Program-made: the position numbers and the translations under genes
The notes under the pieces: generated by a model
The model's input: only the letters and a program-made list of their open reading frames with translations
Databases searched by the model: none
What the model was told of the DNA's origin: nothing
Shown here: piece after piece, positions 17,832-26,670 of the stretch
Layout of the letters: every line of letters starts with the position of its first letter
Numbering within the stretch: position 1 is the first letter of the stretch
From: Thermoleophilia bacterium
GTDB lineage: Bacteria > Actinomycetota > Thermoleophilia > Gaiellales > SKUG01
Assembly: GCA_025964555.1 (NCBI GenBank)
Contig: JAOPYQ010000021.1
Span: forward strand, 43,842 to 107,841
Length of the DNA stretch: 64,000 nucleotides
Direction of reading: 5' to 3'

Positions 17832-18226
17832 TGCAGCCCCTCCGGGATCGGTGTGAGGGTTCCGGCGCAGGCATCGGCGATCGTCGCGATGATGCGCTCG
17901 AGGTCGCTTCCCTTCTCGAGATAGCCATCCGCGCCGAGGCTGGCGGCGTTCTCGGCGACCGCTCGCTCCGCGAACGCGGAGTGCATCACGATCCGCGCGT
18001 CGGGACACTGCTCGCGGATCGTGGGCAGGGCAGTGAGCCCGTCCATCTCCGGCATCGCGATGTCGAGCACGACCACGTCAGGCTGCAGTTCAGCACAGCG
18101 CTGGATCGCCTCGAGCCCGTTGGCGGCCTCGCCGACGACCTCGAACCGCGCATCGGTCTCGAGGATCGCGTGCAACGTGAATCGATACGCGTCGTAGTCG
18201 TCGCAGATGACGATGCGGCACGCCAT
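17828..18226 (-). CDS. Receiver-only response regulator
   Basis: The 132-residue protein is a CheY-like receiver with no output domain. The acidic pair is CDDYD near residues 8-12, the phospho-acceptor Asp lies in LDIAMPEMDG, the Ser replacing the usual Thr is in VMHSAFAE, and the conserved Lys is in GYLEKGSD. Only about 15 residues follow the last helix, so there is no DNA-binding domain. It is coupled to the degenerate sensor downstream, and its ATG is one base after the stop of the lipoprotein gene. Its partner kinase would have to be encoded elsewhere. Confidence 0.88.
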   Translation of the reverse strand: MACRIVICDDYDAYRFTLHAILETDARFEVVGEAANGLEAIQRCAELQPDVVVLDIAMPEMDGLTALPTIREQCPDARIVMHSAFAERAVAENAASLGADGYLEKGSDLERIIATIADACAGTLTPIPEGLQ

Positions 18227-18227
18227 G

Positions 18228-19880
18228 TCAGTTGCCCTTCACGCTGGGCAGGTCGAATGACGTCGCGCACTCCGCGAGCGTTGCATGCTCCTCGCCGGCG
18301 ACGTGGGCACCATGCAGCTCGAGGTCCATGCCGAGCGTGATGCGGTCGGTGCCGTCGAACGTCAGCCACCCGGCGGTGTTGCCGACGCAGCCACGCCCGC
18401 TCGTCCAGATCCACGCGAACGGCACGCGCGGCGGCTTGCCGGCGCCGGTGAAGTCACGTGGACTGATGGCACGCTTCGAGAACTCCGAGTCCGGTACGGA
18501 CTTTCGAGCAAGCTTGATCGACAACTTGGTGTCGTGGGGCCTGATCGGCGGCACGTCGATGGTGACCGATCCGACGTCCCGCCCCTCAGCACCCTGTAAC
18601 GCCGTCACGTTGGCGTGTGCAAGCGCCTCGGTCACGTCAGATCTCAGGTCGTCGGGATCCTCGAACACCACCTTGATCCCCTTGCCGGTATCACCTCGGC
18701 CCGCCACCCCTTGGTAGTCGCCGTATCCGACCGCGGCAGTGCCGTCGAGGCGATCGAGCAGCGGCTGCAGCTCGAGGCGGTCATCATCGGGAACGTCCCC
18801 CTCGGTGACGTACTGGCCGGAGCCGAACGTGATCGCGCGCACGAGTTCCCGGATGTGCTGGCCGGGATCGTCGAACGCGACCGCCACGTCGACGTCCGGG
18901 CCGAGGTTGCCGAGCAGGTCGGCATTCGCCGGGCCCAGCGTGATGTCAGGCGCGAGGTCGGGCACCCATTCGGCGGCGCCGACGAGGCGGACGGCGTCGT
19001 CGCGGCGCGATGTCTCGAGCGCCGGCGCGAACCCGACCCAGCCGTCGCGAAGTGCGACGAGCACGTTGGAGTCGGTGGCCCAGCGCGCGAACTCGAGCAG
19101 TGCCGGGTCGTCCTCGAACGGTCGACGCACCTGGGTGCGCAGCAGGTCGGAGCGGAACACGAACGCGACGGGCACCTTGCCGGCGGCCTCGACCGTGAAC
19201 TCGCTCATCGCCTTGCGCGAGGGAACGGCGTACTCATCCGCAGCGTCGAGCAGCGACTTGAGGGCCTTCGTGGAACGGGCGGCGACGATCGCGTCGTCGG
19301 TGACGGCCGCCGCCTCGTACGCGACGTGTTCGGGCGCCGCGCAGATCGCCTGCGACCCTGACGGGGTGTCGTCGCACGAGCTGTCGTGGGTCCACAGCGC
19401 GGCGTCGTCGCCGGGACTGGCCAGGTCGCCCGACCGCGCCTTCGTCCATCCATTGTCGTCGAGGAACGATTCCAGCTTCGGGCGCGAACGCACGTCGGCG
19501 TAGTACAGCGTCGAGGTGTCGGTCTTCCCGTCGAGGTCGAACTCGCGCAGCGCGGTCCCGGTCGCGTCGCCGATCCACGGCTCCACGTCGCTGAGGGTCG
19601 CGGCGAATCCTCCGGTCAGCCCCGCGTGCTGCGCTTCGAGCAGCGCCTGGGCCGTCTCCTTCCCCAGCCCAGACCAGCGCCTGGATGCGGGATCGGTGTC
19701 GTAGAGCGTGTAGCCGAGCACGTCGGCGGTCACCAGGTCGAGCGACGGGGGGAGCCCGTCGGGAGGCCCCTGCAGGTGGCTGGATCCCGGCACGGTGCAG
19801 CCCGCGGCCACGACCGCGCAGGCCGCGACGAGCAGCAGCATGCGGGTGACACGGGGCTGGGAAGAAGACGGGGCGGACAC
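18228..19880 (-). CDS. DUF3352-type lipoprotein 1
   Basis: The 550-residue product has a type II signal peptide (hydrophobic MLLLVAACAVVA, lipobox VAAGC), so it should be anchored on the outer face of the membrane. The body resembles actinobacterial DUF3352 proteins: a DxxLGYTLYDTDP start, a VEPWIGDATG segment and a long alpha/beta region. An insertion near residue 150 has two cysteines (SSCDDTPSGSQAICAAP). Function is unknown. It is followed after one base by the receiver gene, so it probably belongs to the same operon. A TACACT box ends nine bases before the GTG start. Confidence 0.78.
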   Translation of the reverse strand: MSAPSSSQPRVTRMLLLVAACAVVAAGCTVPGSSHLQGPPDGLPPSLDLVTADVLGYTLYDTDPASRRWSGLGKETAQALLEAQHAGLTGGFAATLSDVEPWIGDATGTALREFDLDGKTDTSTLYYADVRSRPKLESFLDDNGWTKARSGDLASPGDDAALWTHDSSCDDTPSGSQAICAAPEHVAYEAAAVTDDAIVAARSTKALKSLLDAADEYAVPSRKAMSEFTVEAAGKVPVAFVFRSDLLRTQVRRPFEDDPALLEFARWATDSNVLVALRDGWVGFAPALETSRRDDAVRLVGAAEWVPDLAPDITLGPANADLLGNLGPDVDVAVAFDDPGQHIRELVRAITFGSGQYVTEGDVPDDDRLELQPLLDRLDGTAAVGYGDYQGVAGRGDTGKGIKVVFEDPDDLRSDVTEALAHANVTALQGAEGRDVGSVTIDVPPIRPHDTKLSIKLARKSVPDSEFSKRAISPRDFTGAGKPPRVPFAWIWTSGRGCVGNTAGWLTFDGTDRITLGMDLELHGAHVAGEEHATLAECATSFDLPSVKGN

Positions 19881-19936
19881 GACAGCCGGAGTGTACCGAC
19901 CGCCGTGCCCGCCCCGCGGAACCGATGTCGCGAGGC

Positions 19937-21574
19937 TCAGTCCTCGTCGACGTGCAGGAACAGGCCGAAGTTGGCGTTGCTGTCGTCCGCCTCGACCCAG
20001 CCCACGAGGCCGCCGAGCGTGACGCCCTCGCCGCTCTCGACGCCCGCGACCTTCGCGACGCGACCAGCGTCGAACCAGATCGAGCCGAGTGCCTTGTCGG
20101 GCGCATCAGCGGCCTTCCAGGCTGCGGTGAACGCATCGCTCTCGCCGAGCGAGTCGTCGCCCCAGTTCTCGAACACGTCGAGGCCGACGGCGAGTGCCGC
20201 GACGTCCTTGGACGCAGCCGTGGTCACCGGGATGCCCTGGAGCGTGAGCGACTTGGTCTCGAAGTCGCCCGAGGTGCCCGTCTTGGGCGTGCCGCCACCG
20301 ACGAGTCCGCCAGCTGCGCCAGCGATCTTGTCGAGGGTTGCACCGGCATCGCCGGTCTCCTCGAACGCGAGCAGCACGGTGCCCGCCTTGAGCAGCGCCG
20401 CCGGATCGGTCGCGCCGAGGCCGCCACCCATCGCCGCACCCGCAACGCCGCCGGCAAGCGCGCCGAGGCCCGCGTCGTCGGCCGACAGTGCCAGCGCGAA
20501 GTCACCCTCGAACGCCTTCGCCATGTCGTCGAGCGACACGCCGATCACGCCACTGATCGCGCCGACGCCCTGCTGGATCTGCGCGTTGTCCTTGCCGGCT
20601 TCCTCGGCGAACGTCTTGAGCGCACCGCCCAGGTCGTGGCCGCCGACCGCGAACACGGTGTTGCCGGGCAGGTCGTTGAACAGGTCCGACTCCTCGTTCT
20701 TGCCGGCCTTCTCGCCATCGGCGGCCACGTGGCCGTCGACGCGCATGCCGTCGTCCTCTGCCGAGAACGAGACCGCCACTGCGTGGAGGTCCTTGAGCTG
20801 GTCGGCGTTCGCGAGCGCCTTCGCCTCGGGCGTGTCCTTCACGAGCTGGCGGATGCCGGCGCCGTTGACGACCACGGTCGCGAGCGCGTCGCCCTCGACC
20901 TCGTCGATGGCGTCGGACACGCCGTCAGCGTCCTTGATGGAGTCGCCGTCGTACTTGACGACCTTCTCGAGCTTGGTGCGCGAGTCGGTGAGCACGGCGT
21001 AGTCGTCGTTGTAGGCGATGAACGTGTCGTCACCTTCGTCCGTCGAATCGAAGGTCTTGAAGTCGCCGACCTTCTTGCCCTGCTTGACGCCGTCCTGGTC
21101 CTTGGCGAAGTCCTCGAACTTGGCGACGTCCTCGAGCTCGAACCACGCGAACCACTCCGCGTCGTCGCCGCCCTTGGTCACCTTGATGATGGCCGCGCCG
21201 CCGCTCTCGCCGAGCCACGGATCGACGTCCTTCTCGAAGTCGACGTCCTTGCCCTTGTCGTCGCCCTCCGTGTCGCCGCCGTCGGCGTCATCGCCGGAAT
21301 CGGACGTGGCGTCGGAGATCTCCTTGTCGACGCCCTTAAAATCATTGTCGAAGGCCTTGGCCAGGTCGCTGAACTGCGACCACTGGTCGCCGCTAAAGTC
21401 GGTGTCGACGGTGACGTAACCGATCGCGGACTTGGGCGCCAGGTCGAGCGCCGCAGCGTCCTTTGCGGCGTCGGATGCGCCGGAGCCGCCACCAGAGCCG
21501 CCGCAACCTGCGGCGATCAGTGCGGCGCCAGTGATGGCGAGGGCGGCGATACCGCCGCGAACATGCAGCTTCAC
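19937..21574 (-). CDS. DUF3352-type lipoprotein 2
   Basis: This is a paralog of the downstream lipoprotein, 545 residues long, with a clear lipoprotein signal (ITGAALIAAGC) and a Gly/Ser-rich linker. It has the DUF3352-like features SAIGYVTVDTD, DVDPWLGESGGAA and YAVLTDSRTKLEKVV. A highly acidic Asp/Gly-rich insertion near residues 75-100 could bind calcium. The GTG start at 21574 has the ribosome-binding site GAAGGGAAA eight bases upstream. It lies 56 bp ahead of lipoprotein 1 on the same strand. Its role is unknown. A longer in-frame start upstream lacks a ribosome-binding site. Confidence 0.8.
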   Translation of the reverse strand: MKLHVRGGIAALAITGAALIAAGCGGSGGGSGASDAAKDAAALDLAPKSAIGYVTVDTDFSGDQWSQFSDLAKAFDNDFKGVDKEISDATSDSGDDADGGDTEGDDKGKDVDFEKDVDPWLGESGGAAIIKVTKGGDDAEWFAWFELEDVAKFEDFAKDQDGVKQGKKVGDFKTFDSTDEGDDTFIAYNDDYAVLTDSRTKLEKVVKYDGDSIKDADGVSDAIDEVEGDALATVVVNGAGIRQLVKDTPEAKALANADQLKDLHAVAVSFSAEDDGMRVDGHVAADGEKAGKNEESDLFNDLPGNTVFAVGGHDLGGALKTFAEEAGKDNAQIQQGVGAISGVIGVSLDDMAKAFEGDFALALSADDAGLGALAGGVAGAAMGGGLGATDPAALLKAGTVLLAFEETGDAGATLDKIAGAAGGLVGGGTPKTGTSGDFETKSLTLQGIPVTTAASKDVAALAVGLDVFENWGDDSLGESDAFTAAWKAADAPDKALGSIWFDAGRVAKVAGVESGEGVTLGGLVGWVEADDSNANFGLFLHVDED

Positions 21575-21805
21575 GAGCTGTTTCCCTTCGATACGGAGAG
21601 TGTGCGGCGGGCTTCCCAAGGCCGCGCCGCGTCACGGACCGGCGCAACCTAGCAGTGGATGGGCAATGCGGGAAGGCACCCTCGGAGGATTTTCGGGCAT
21701 TCATGCGAACGGGCTCAGCCGGAACGACCTGCACGCCCCCGTCGATGCACAGGTGACGGCATCGCTGCCGTCGGCACGACGGCCTCGGGGGAGGCCAGGT
21801 CGTTC

Positions 21806-21812
21806 GGGGGAA
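21806..21812 (+). promoter_or_regulatory. RBS GGGGGAA of a family B gene
   Basis: TTCGGGGGAA-N3-ATG. The same ten bases and spacing occur before the minus-strand gene starting at 62550. Confidence 0.6.
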
Positions 21813-21815
21813 CTG

Positions 21816-23651
21816 ATGCGGGTCGACATCGAGCCACTGGTCTATGCGACGCAGCGGATCGAACGCGCACTCGACACGGTCCAGCAGGTCATTGCCGTCG
21901 ACGTACCTCGCCGAACCGTGTGGAACCGTCGCGACCATGCACGTGCATTTGAGACCATCGACGCACTGGTCTTCTCGACGTCGGAGGACCTCCGAGCCGC
22001 TCGAGGCCTGCTAGCTACGAGCGGCCCTTGGGGGAGTCCGATGTCCGACGCGATCCAGACCGCACAGCGTGCGATCGATGAGCTGGACACCGGTGTCTCG
22101 GACCTCAAGCTCCACGCGATCCGACGCGAGACCGGCGACGGCGCGAAGCTGGTCGCGGCACGCGCCCCCCTCCGCGCCGCCATGTCGGACCTGATGGTCG
22201 CTGCAGACCGGGAACGCTCGATCCACGCAGATGTCACGCGGCGGCTCGCCGCTCCGTCGAGCTCGTGGGCGACGGCGGTCGCCGGCACGGCCGGCCGGGC
22301 CATCGACCGAGTGGGCGCACTCGTGGGGCATCGCGACACGCCCGGCAGGGGCGCTGTGGCCCTGGAACGGGATGTCGACGAACTCGTGCATCGCATCGGG
22401 TTCCTGGATGCGGGTTCGCGACTGCGGTTGACCGAGATGTCACGGATGAGGGGACCGAATCGTCCGGAGCTGCCCCCCGGAACGATCCGTTCCGACTTCC
22501 ACGTCGCCGATGCCCGGCGCTGGAGGGACGCACTGACCGACCATGGTCGCGCGGAGCTCGAGAGCAAGCTTGGGCAGGGAGTACAGCTCGCAGACATCGA
22601 GATCGCCGCGCTCGGGCGCGCGCTCGAACTCGATGCCACGACGACACGCGCTGGGCTCGAGGAGCAGCTTCGCATGCAGCTTCACGAGAGTGCCTCCGAT
22701 CCGAACGGCTGGGAACCGCGGATGCGGATCGCCATCATGTCCGCGGTCAACGGCCCGCTCCGGCCCAGCATGCCACCCGGGATTGCATCCGTCTTCGGAG
22801 ACCACGCCCCGATTCGGGCGTGGCTGGAACTCCAGTCACCGGACGGAATTGCCGGACTGCTGGCCCGCGCGGAACGTGGCGCGGAGGTCGCGCCTTGGGA
22901 GGTGGACGCCTACGCGGCACACCTCGCTGATGCTCCGGGTGTCACGCGTGAATCGCTGACGGCGGAGGTTCGCTCGATCCTCGGGGACCCGGACCGGCCG
23001 ATGTCGCGAACCGAGCTGCTCCGGCTCCAGGCAATATCGGTCGTGCGCGGCGACCGTGCACCACAGCTTCCTGGCGGTTCCTTCTGGACGCCCTCCGAGT
23101 TGTCCGACGAATTCCACCTGCGTCGCGTGCGCAGCACGGACGGGCAACAGCAGGTGCGGTCACGGCTGGAACGGGGCGATACCCTCGAACCCGATGAACT
23201 CCGCCAGATCGCGGTGGGGGGCGCGCACATCGAGGAACAGGTGGGACTGACCGAGGCAGACGTCCGAGTCGCCCCCCTGATGTGGCAGCTCAGCGAGGTA
23301 CCCACGGTGTCGATGCGGCGGGGCACCAACATCAAGCGAACCGCAATGACCGACGCGATCGACGCCGTCCAGGGGATGGCGGTGGCCGCACGGCTGGCGC
23401 CGATCCAGGACGATACGATACGCAAGCTCGAGGACAACATCGGCCGAATAGGTGGCGTGATCAACGATGGTTGCGCCAGGCATCCCAAGTACGAGGAGCT
23501 CGGCGCGGCGGCCAGCAACCTGCGCCTGCTGCTGTCTACTCAGGAGCGTCCCGGAACGTCGGCACGAGCTGCGGCAACAGCCTCGGTCGCGCCGGCGTCG
23601 GAGGCTGCGGTGGAGACGGCAACGGAGACGGCCGAGACCCTCGCCTGGTGA
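21816..23651 (+). CDS. Helical protein with C-terminal HPKYEELG/Trp-end domain (family B)
   Basis: Not recognised. The 611-residue, mostly helical protein has an N-terminal four-helix-like region (residues 1-150), a middle of degenerate helical repeats (RRWRDALTDHGRAELESKL, RAWLELQSPDGIAGLLARA) and a C-terminal domain with LEDNIGRIGGVI and CARHPKYEELGAAASNLRLL. It then has an Ala/Thr/Glu-rich tail ending TLAW. The C-terminal motif matches the proteins ending at 1813 and 61576. No signal peptide or membrane span is present. The start is fixed by GGGGGAA three bases before the ATG, the same site as at 62550. It is divergent from the lipoprotein genes. Confidence 0.78.
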   Translation: MRVDIEPLVYATQRIERALDTVQQVIAVDVPRRTVWNRRDHARAFETIDALVFSTSEDLRAARGLLATSGPWGSPMSDAIQTAQRAIDELDTGVSDLKLHAIRRETGDGAKLVAARAPLRAAMSDLMVAADRERSIHADVTRRLAAPSSSWATAVAGTAGRAIDRVGALVGHRDTPGRGAVALERDVDELVHRIGFLDAGSRLRLTEMSRMRGPNRPELPPGTIRSDFHVADARRWRDALTDHGRAELESKLGQGVQLADIEIAALGRALELDATTTRAGLEEQLRMQLHESASDPNGWEPRMRIAIMSAVNGPLRPSMPPGIASVFGDHAPIRAWLELQSPDGIAGLLARAERGAEVAPWEVDAYAAHLADAPGVTRESLTAEVRSILGDPDRPMSRTELLRLQAISVVRGDRAPQLPGGSFWTPSELSDEFHLRRVRSTDGQQQVRSRLERGDTLEPDELRQIAVGGAHIEEQVGLTEADVRVAPLMWQLSEVPTVSMRRGTNIKRTAMTDAIDAVQGMAVAARLAPIQDDTIRKLEDNIGRIGGVINDGCARHPKYEELGAAASNLRLLLSTQERPGTSARAAATASVAPASEAAVETATETAETLAW

Positions 23652-23747
23652 GACCAGACCGCCAGCCCGGGCCGTACCGGCGCATTTGTGCCCAGCACGG
23701 ACGAAATCGCTTGAGCATGTGTCCGAGAACGCCGATCTGATGGTCAG

Positions 23748-25643
23748 ATGCCCTTCCGACGCCCGACCATGATCGATCGGCGATGTGCGCGCGCCGCCGT
23801 TGTCACGCTCGTGTGCGCGCTCGCATGCTCGTGGGCAGCCGCACCGGGTGGCGCGGCGACATCGTCGGTGGTGGTGGATGCGACGATCCCCACCGTCACC
23901 GACGTCACGGCGACGGGCTGCCTGCCGGGCGTTGCGGGCCGAACCGACTTCGGGGTCGTCATCCCGGGCAGCTCGGCGGTGACGACCAGCGACTGCCGGC
24001 TCGTGCTCGGGACGAACGCGCCGTCGTCGCAGCTGCTCGTGACCCAGTCCGACGGCCTGCTCGCCCCGATGTTCCAGCCGGCGCGCGGACCACTCGACGC
24101 GCTCTTCGATCCGGGTGGCGCCGAGGGCGCGGGCAAGGCACGCACGGACATCAACGGCGGCGCCGACCAGGTGCGCTACGTCGAGATCCAACCGGCCGAC
24201 GGCAAGATCGTCGCGGGCGGCACCAGCTCGACCGACTTCTCGGTGGCGCGGTACATGCCCGACGGCTCGCTCGACGCGACCTTCAGCCCAGGTGGAACCG
24301 ACGGCAACGGCCGCCTGCGCGTCCCGGGTCCGGGCGGTGAGAACGCGTACGGCATGGGACTGCAGTCTGACGGCAAGATCCTGCTCTCAGGGATGTACTC
24401 CGGGGCGACCGACGACGCGATCGTCATGCGCGTCACCACCGGCGGTGTGCTCGACAACACGTTCGGCGTCGGCGGTGCAGATGGCGACGGCATCGTCACG
24501 CTCACCCACGCGGGGTCCAATGAGCAGGCATACGCAATTCGACAGATGCGCGACGGCAGGATCGCGGTCGCCGGACTCGGATGGACCACGCCGTCGGACA
24601 TGTTCCTCGCCGTGCTCGACCAGGACGGCAACCTCGACCCGACCTTCTCGCCCGGCGGTGCCGACGGCAACGGAGTCCAGACCGTGGACTTCGCGGCAGG
24701 CACGGACTTCGCATACACGATGGACATCGCTGCCGATGGCGACTTCCTGCTGGCCGGGTCGACCGGGAGCGACATCGCAGTGGCCCGGCTCGACTCCACC
24801 GGTGCCTACGATCCGCTGTTCGCACCGGGTGGCGCCGACGGCGACGGTCGATTGACGTTCGCCGTCGCAGGTTCGCAGGCGGCGCGATCGATCCGCGAGT
24901 TCTCGAACGGCGACATCGTCGTCACCGGATTCGACGACCTGGCCTCCAACGACGAGGGCAAGGTCATCCGGATCTCGTCGACCGGGGTGCTCGTGCCCAC
25001 GTTCGCGACCGGCGGTGCAGATGGGGACGGCGTGCAGACGGTCGACTTCACGGGCGGCGACGACTGGCTGCGCGCGGTGCGCGAGCAGGCCGACGGCAAG
25101 ATCGTCGCGACCGGGATCAGCAACACCGGCACCGGTGACGACTATGCCATGGTGCGCCTGCTCGCCGATGGCAGCTTCGACCCCACGTTCGGCAACGCAG
25201 GTGCTGGGGGCATCGGTCGTGCTCGCGTCGACCTCGGCTTCGCAGAGAGTGGTTACGGGCTCGCCATCGCGGATGACGGCAGCCTGGTCATGGGCGGGTC
25301 GAGCGGCGGCGACTACGGCGTGGCACGCATGTCGAGTGACACGATCTCGAACTATGCGGGCACGTGGGCGGCCGGCTCCAATACGTTCGGTGCATGCCTC
25401 GTCGATGTCTCCGCCGGCACGGCGCAATGGAACGAGATGGGCGTCGGCAACTGCTCGACCTCCACGGCCGCCGCATGGAACCCGATCCCGGCCGACACGA
25501 CCGGCGGCATCGCGGACGTCGTGACGTTCTCAGGCGCACAGTCGGGTGTCACCGTGGACCTGCGCTTCGGCATGCGCACGGCGACGTCGCAGGCGCCCGG
25601 TGCGTACATCGCGCCGATCACGTTCACCTTCGTCTCGCCCTAG
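23748..25643 (+). CDS. Secreted delta-60 repeat beta-propeller protein
   Basis: The 631-residue product starts with a Sec-type signal (VVTLVCALACSWAAAPGGA). About seven delta-60 repeats (DUF5122/TIGR02608 type) form the middle; each has a DGKIVAGG-like strand and a DPTF-x2-GGADGDG hinge. The N-terminal module (CLPGVAG...DCRLVLG) and the C-terminal module (FGACLVDVS...APGAYIAPITFTFVSP) recur in the proteins at 29505 and 58146. Each module contains two cysteines, so extracellular disulfides are likely. Probably a surface or secreted adhesin-like protein; no ligand can be named. An ATG at 23769 is an alternative start. Confidence 0.85.
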   Translation: MPFRRPTMIDRRCARAAVVTLVCALACSWAAAPGGAATSSVVVDATIPTVTDVTATGCLPGVAGRTDFGVVIPGSSAVTTSDCRLVLGTNAPSSQLLVTQSDGLLAPMFQPARGPLDALFDPGGAEGAGKARTDINGGADQVRYVEIQPADGKIVAGGTSSTDFSVARYMPDGSLDATFSPGGTDGNGRLRVPGPGGENAYGMGLQSDGKILLSGMYSGATDDAIVMRVTTGGVLDNTFGVGGADGDGIVTLTHAGSNEQAYAIRQMRDGRIAVAGLGWTTPSDMFLAVLDQDGNLDPTFSPGGADGNGVQTVDFAAGTDFAYTMDIAADGDFLLAGSTGSDIAVARLDSTGAYDPLFAPGGADGDGRLTFAVAGSQAARSIREFSNGDIVVTGFDDLASNDEGKVIRISSTGVLVPTFATGGADGDGVQTVDFTGGDDWLRAVREQADGKIVATGISNTGTGDDYAMVRLLADGSFDPTFGNAGAGGIGRARVDLGFAESGYGLAIADDGSLVMGGSSGGDYGVARMSSDTISNYAGTWAAGSNTFGACLVDVSAGTAQWNEMGVGNCSTSTAAAWNPIPADTTGGIADVVTFSGAQSGVTVDLRFGMRTATSQAPGAYIAPITFTFVSP

Positions 25644-25652
25644 GGGGACGAC

Positions 25653-26669
25653 CTACAGCTCGAACTCGTGCGTGTCGGTGAACTCGAAGCCGGGCGGGCG
25701 CGACATCATGTGGCGCACGACCTCCGGCAGCGGCACGTCGTGCTCGACGACCTGTGACACGGCATCGCAGATGTGCATCTCGATGCCGGCCTCGACCGCC
25801 ATCTGCTTGACGATCGGCGCGGTGCGCATGCCCTCGACGACCTGGCCGATGCGCGCCTTGATCTCGTCGGGCGCGAGGCCCTCCGCGAACAGGCGACCGG
25901 CGCGGTGGTTGCGCGAGTGCGGGCTGCGGCACGTGACCATGAGGTCGCCCACGCCCGCGAGGCCGAGGTAGGTCTGCAGGTGCGCGCCGTTCGCCAGGCC
26001 CAGGCGCGCCATCTCACCGAGGCCGCGCGTCATCATCGCGGCGATCGCGTTGTCGCCGAAGCCGGACCCCTCGAGCACGCCGGCGGCGATGGCGACGACG
26101 TTCTTGGTCGCGCCCGCGAGCTCGACGCCCTTGATGTCGTCGTGCGCGTACACGCGGAAGGCGAAGCCGTTGACGACGTTCTGGATGGCCAGCACCGTGT
26201 CGCGGCTCGTGCCGGCCACGACTGCTGCGGTGGGCAGGTCGAGCATCATCTCGCGCGCGATGTTCGGGCCCGACAGCGTGACGTACTTGTCACGGTCCAT
26301 GTGCTCGGCGGCGACCTCGCTCAGGCGGCGACCGGACGGGTCGAGACCCTTGCCGAGCGACAGGAACATCGGCGCGCGGTTCGCGAAGCGCTCGACGGTC
26401 GCGTTGAACGCGCTCGTCGGCACGGCGAGCACGATCGCGTCCCAGTCCTGCTCGGCAGCGTCGTCCACGGTCGTAAAGCGCGTGTCGTGCGGGAACTCGA
26501 TCCCGGGGAAGTAGCGCTCGTTCGAGTTGGACTCGCGCATCGCGTCGGCGTGGTCGGCGGTGCGAGCCGCGAGCGTCAGCTGCACTGGGCGCGGCCCGAG
26601 GATGCGTGCCATCGCGGTGCCGAAGGATCCGGCGCCGACGACCAGCCAGCGAGGGTCGCCCGGTGCCAT
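25653..26669 (-). CDS. gpsA: Glycerol-3-phosphate dehydrogenase [NAD(P)+]
   Basis: GpsA reduces dihydroxyacetone phosphate to glycerol 3-phosphate for phospholipid synthesis. The 338-residue protein begins with the dinucleotide-binding VVGAGSFGTAMARIL. The catalytic lysine region is GVELAGATKNVVAIAAG, and the C-terminal domain has the family segment LAGVGDLMVTCRSPHSRN. Length is normal. The ATG lies one base after the der stop codon, so der and gpsA form a coupled pair. It is convergent with the delta-60 gene, nine bases between stops. Confidence 0.95.
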   Translation of the reverse strand: MAPGDPRWLVVGAGSFGTAMARILGPRPVQLTLAARTADHADAMRESNSNERYFPGIEFPHDTRFTTVDDAAEQDWDAIVLAVPTSAFNATVERFANRAPMFLSLGKGLDPSGRRLSEVAAEHMDRDKYVTLSGPNIAREMMLDLPTAAVVAGTSRDTVLAIQNVVNGFAFRVYAHDDIKGVELAGATKNVVAIAAGVLEGSGFGDNAIAAMMTRGLGEMARLGLANGAHLQTYLGLAGVGDLMVTCRSPHSRNHRAGRLFAEGLAPDEIKARIGQVVEGMRTAPIVKQMAVEAGIEMHICDAVSQVVEHDVPLPEVVRHMMSRPPGFEFTDTHEFEL

Positions 26670-26670
26670 G

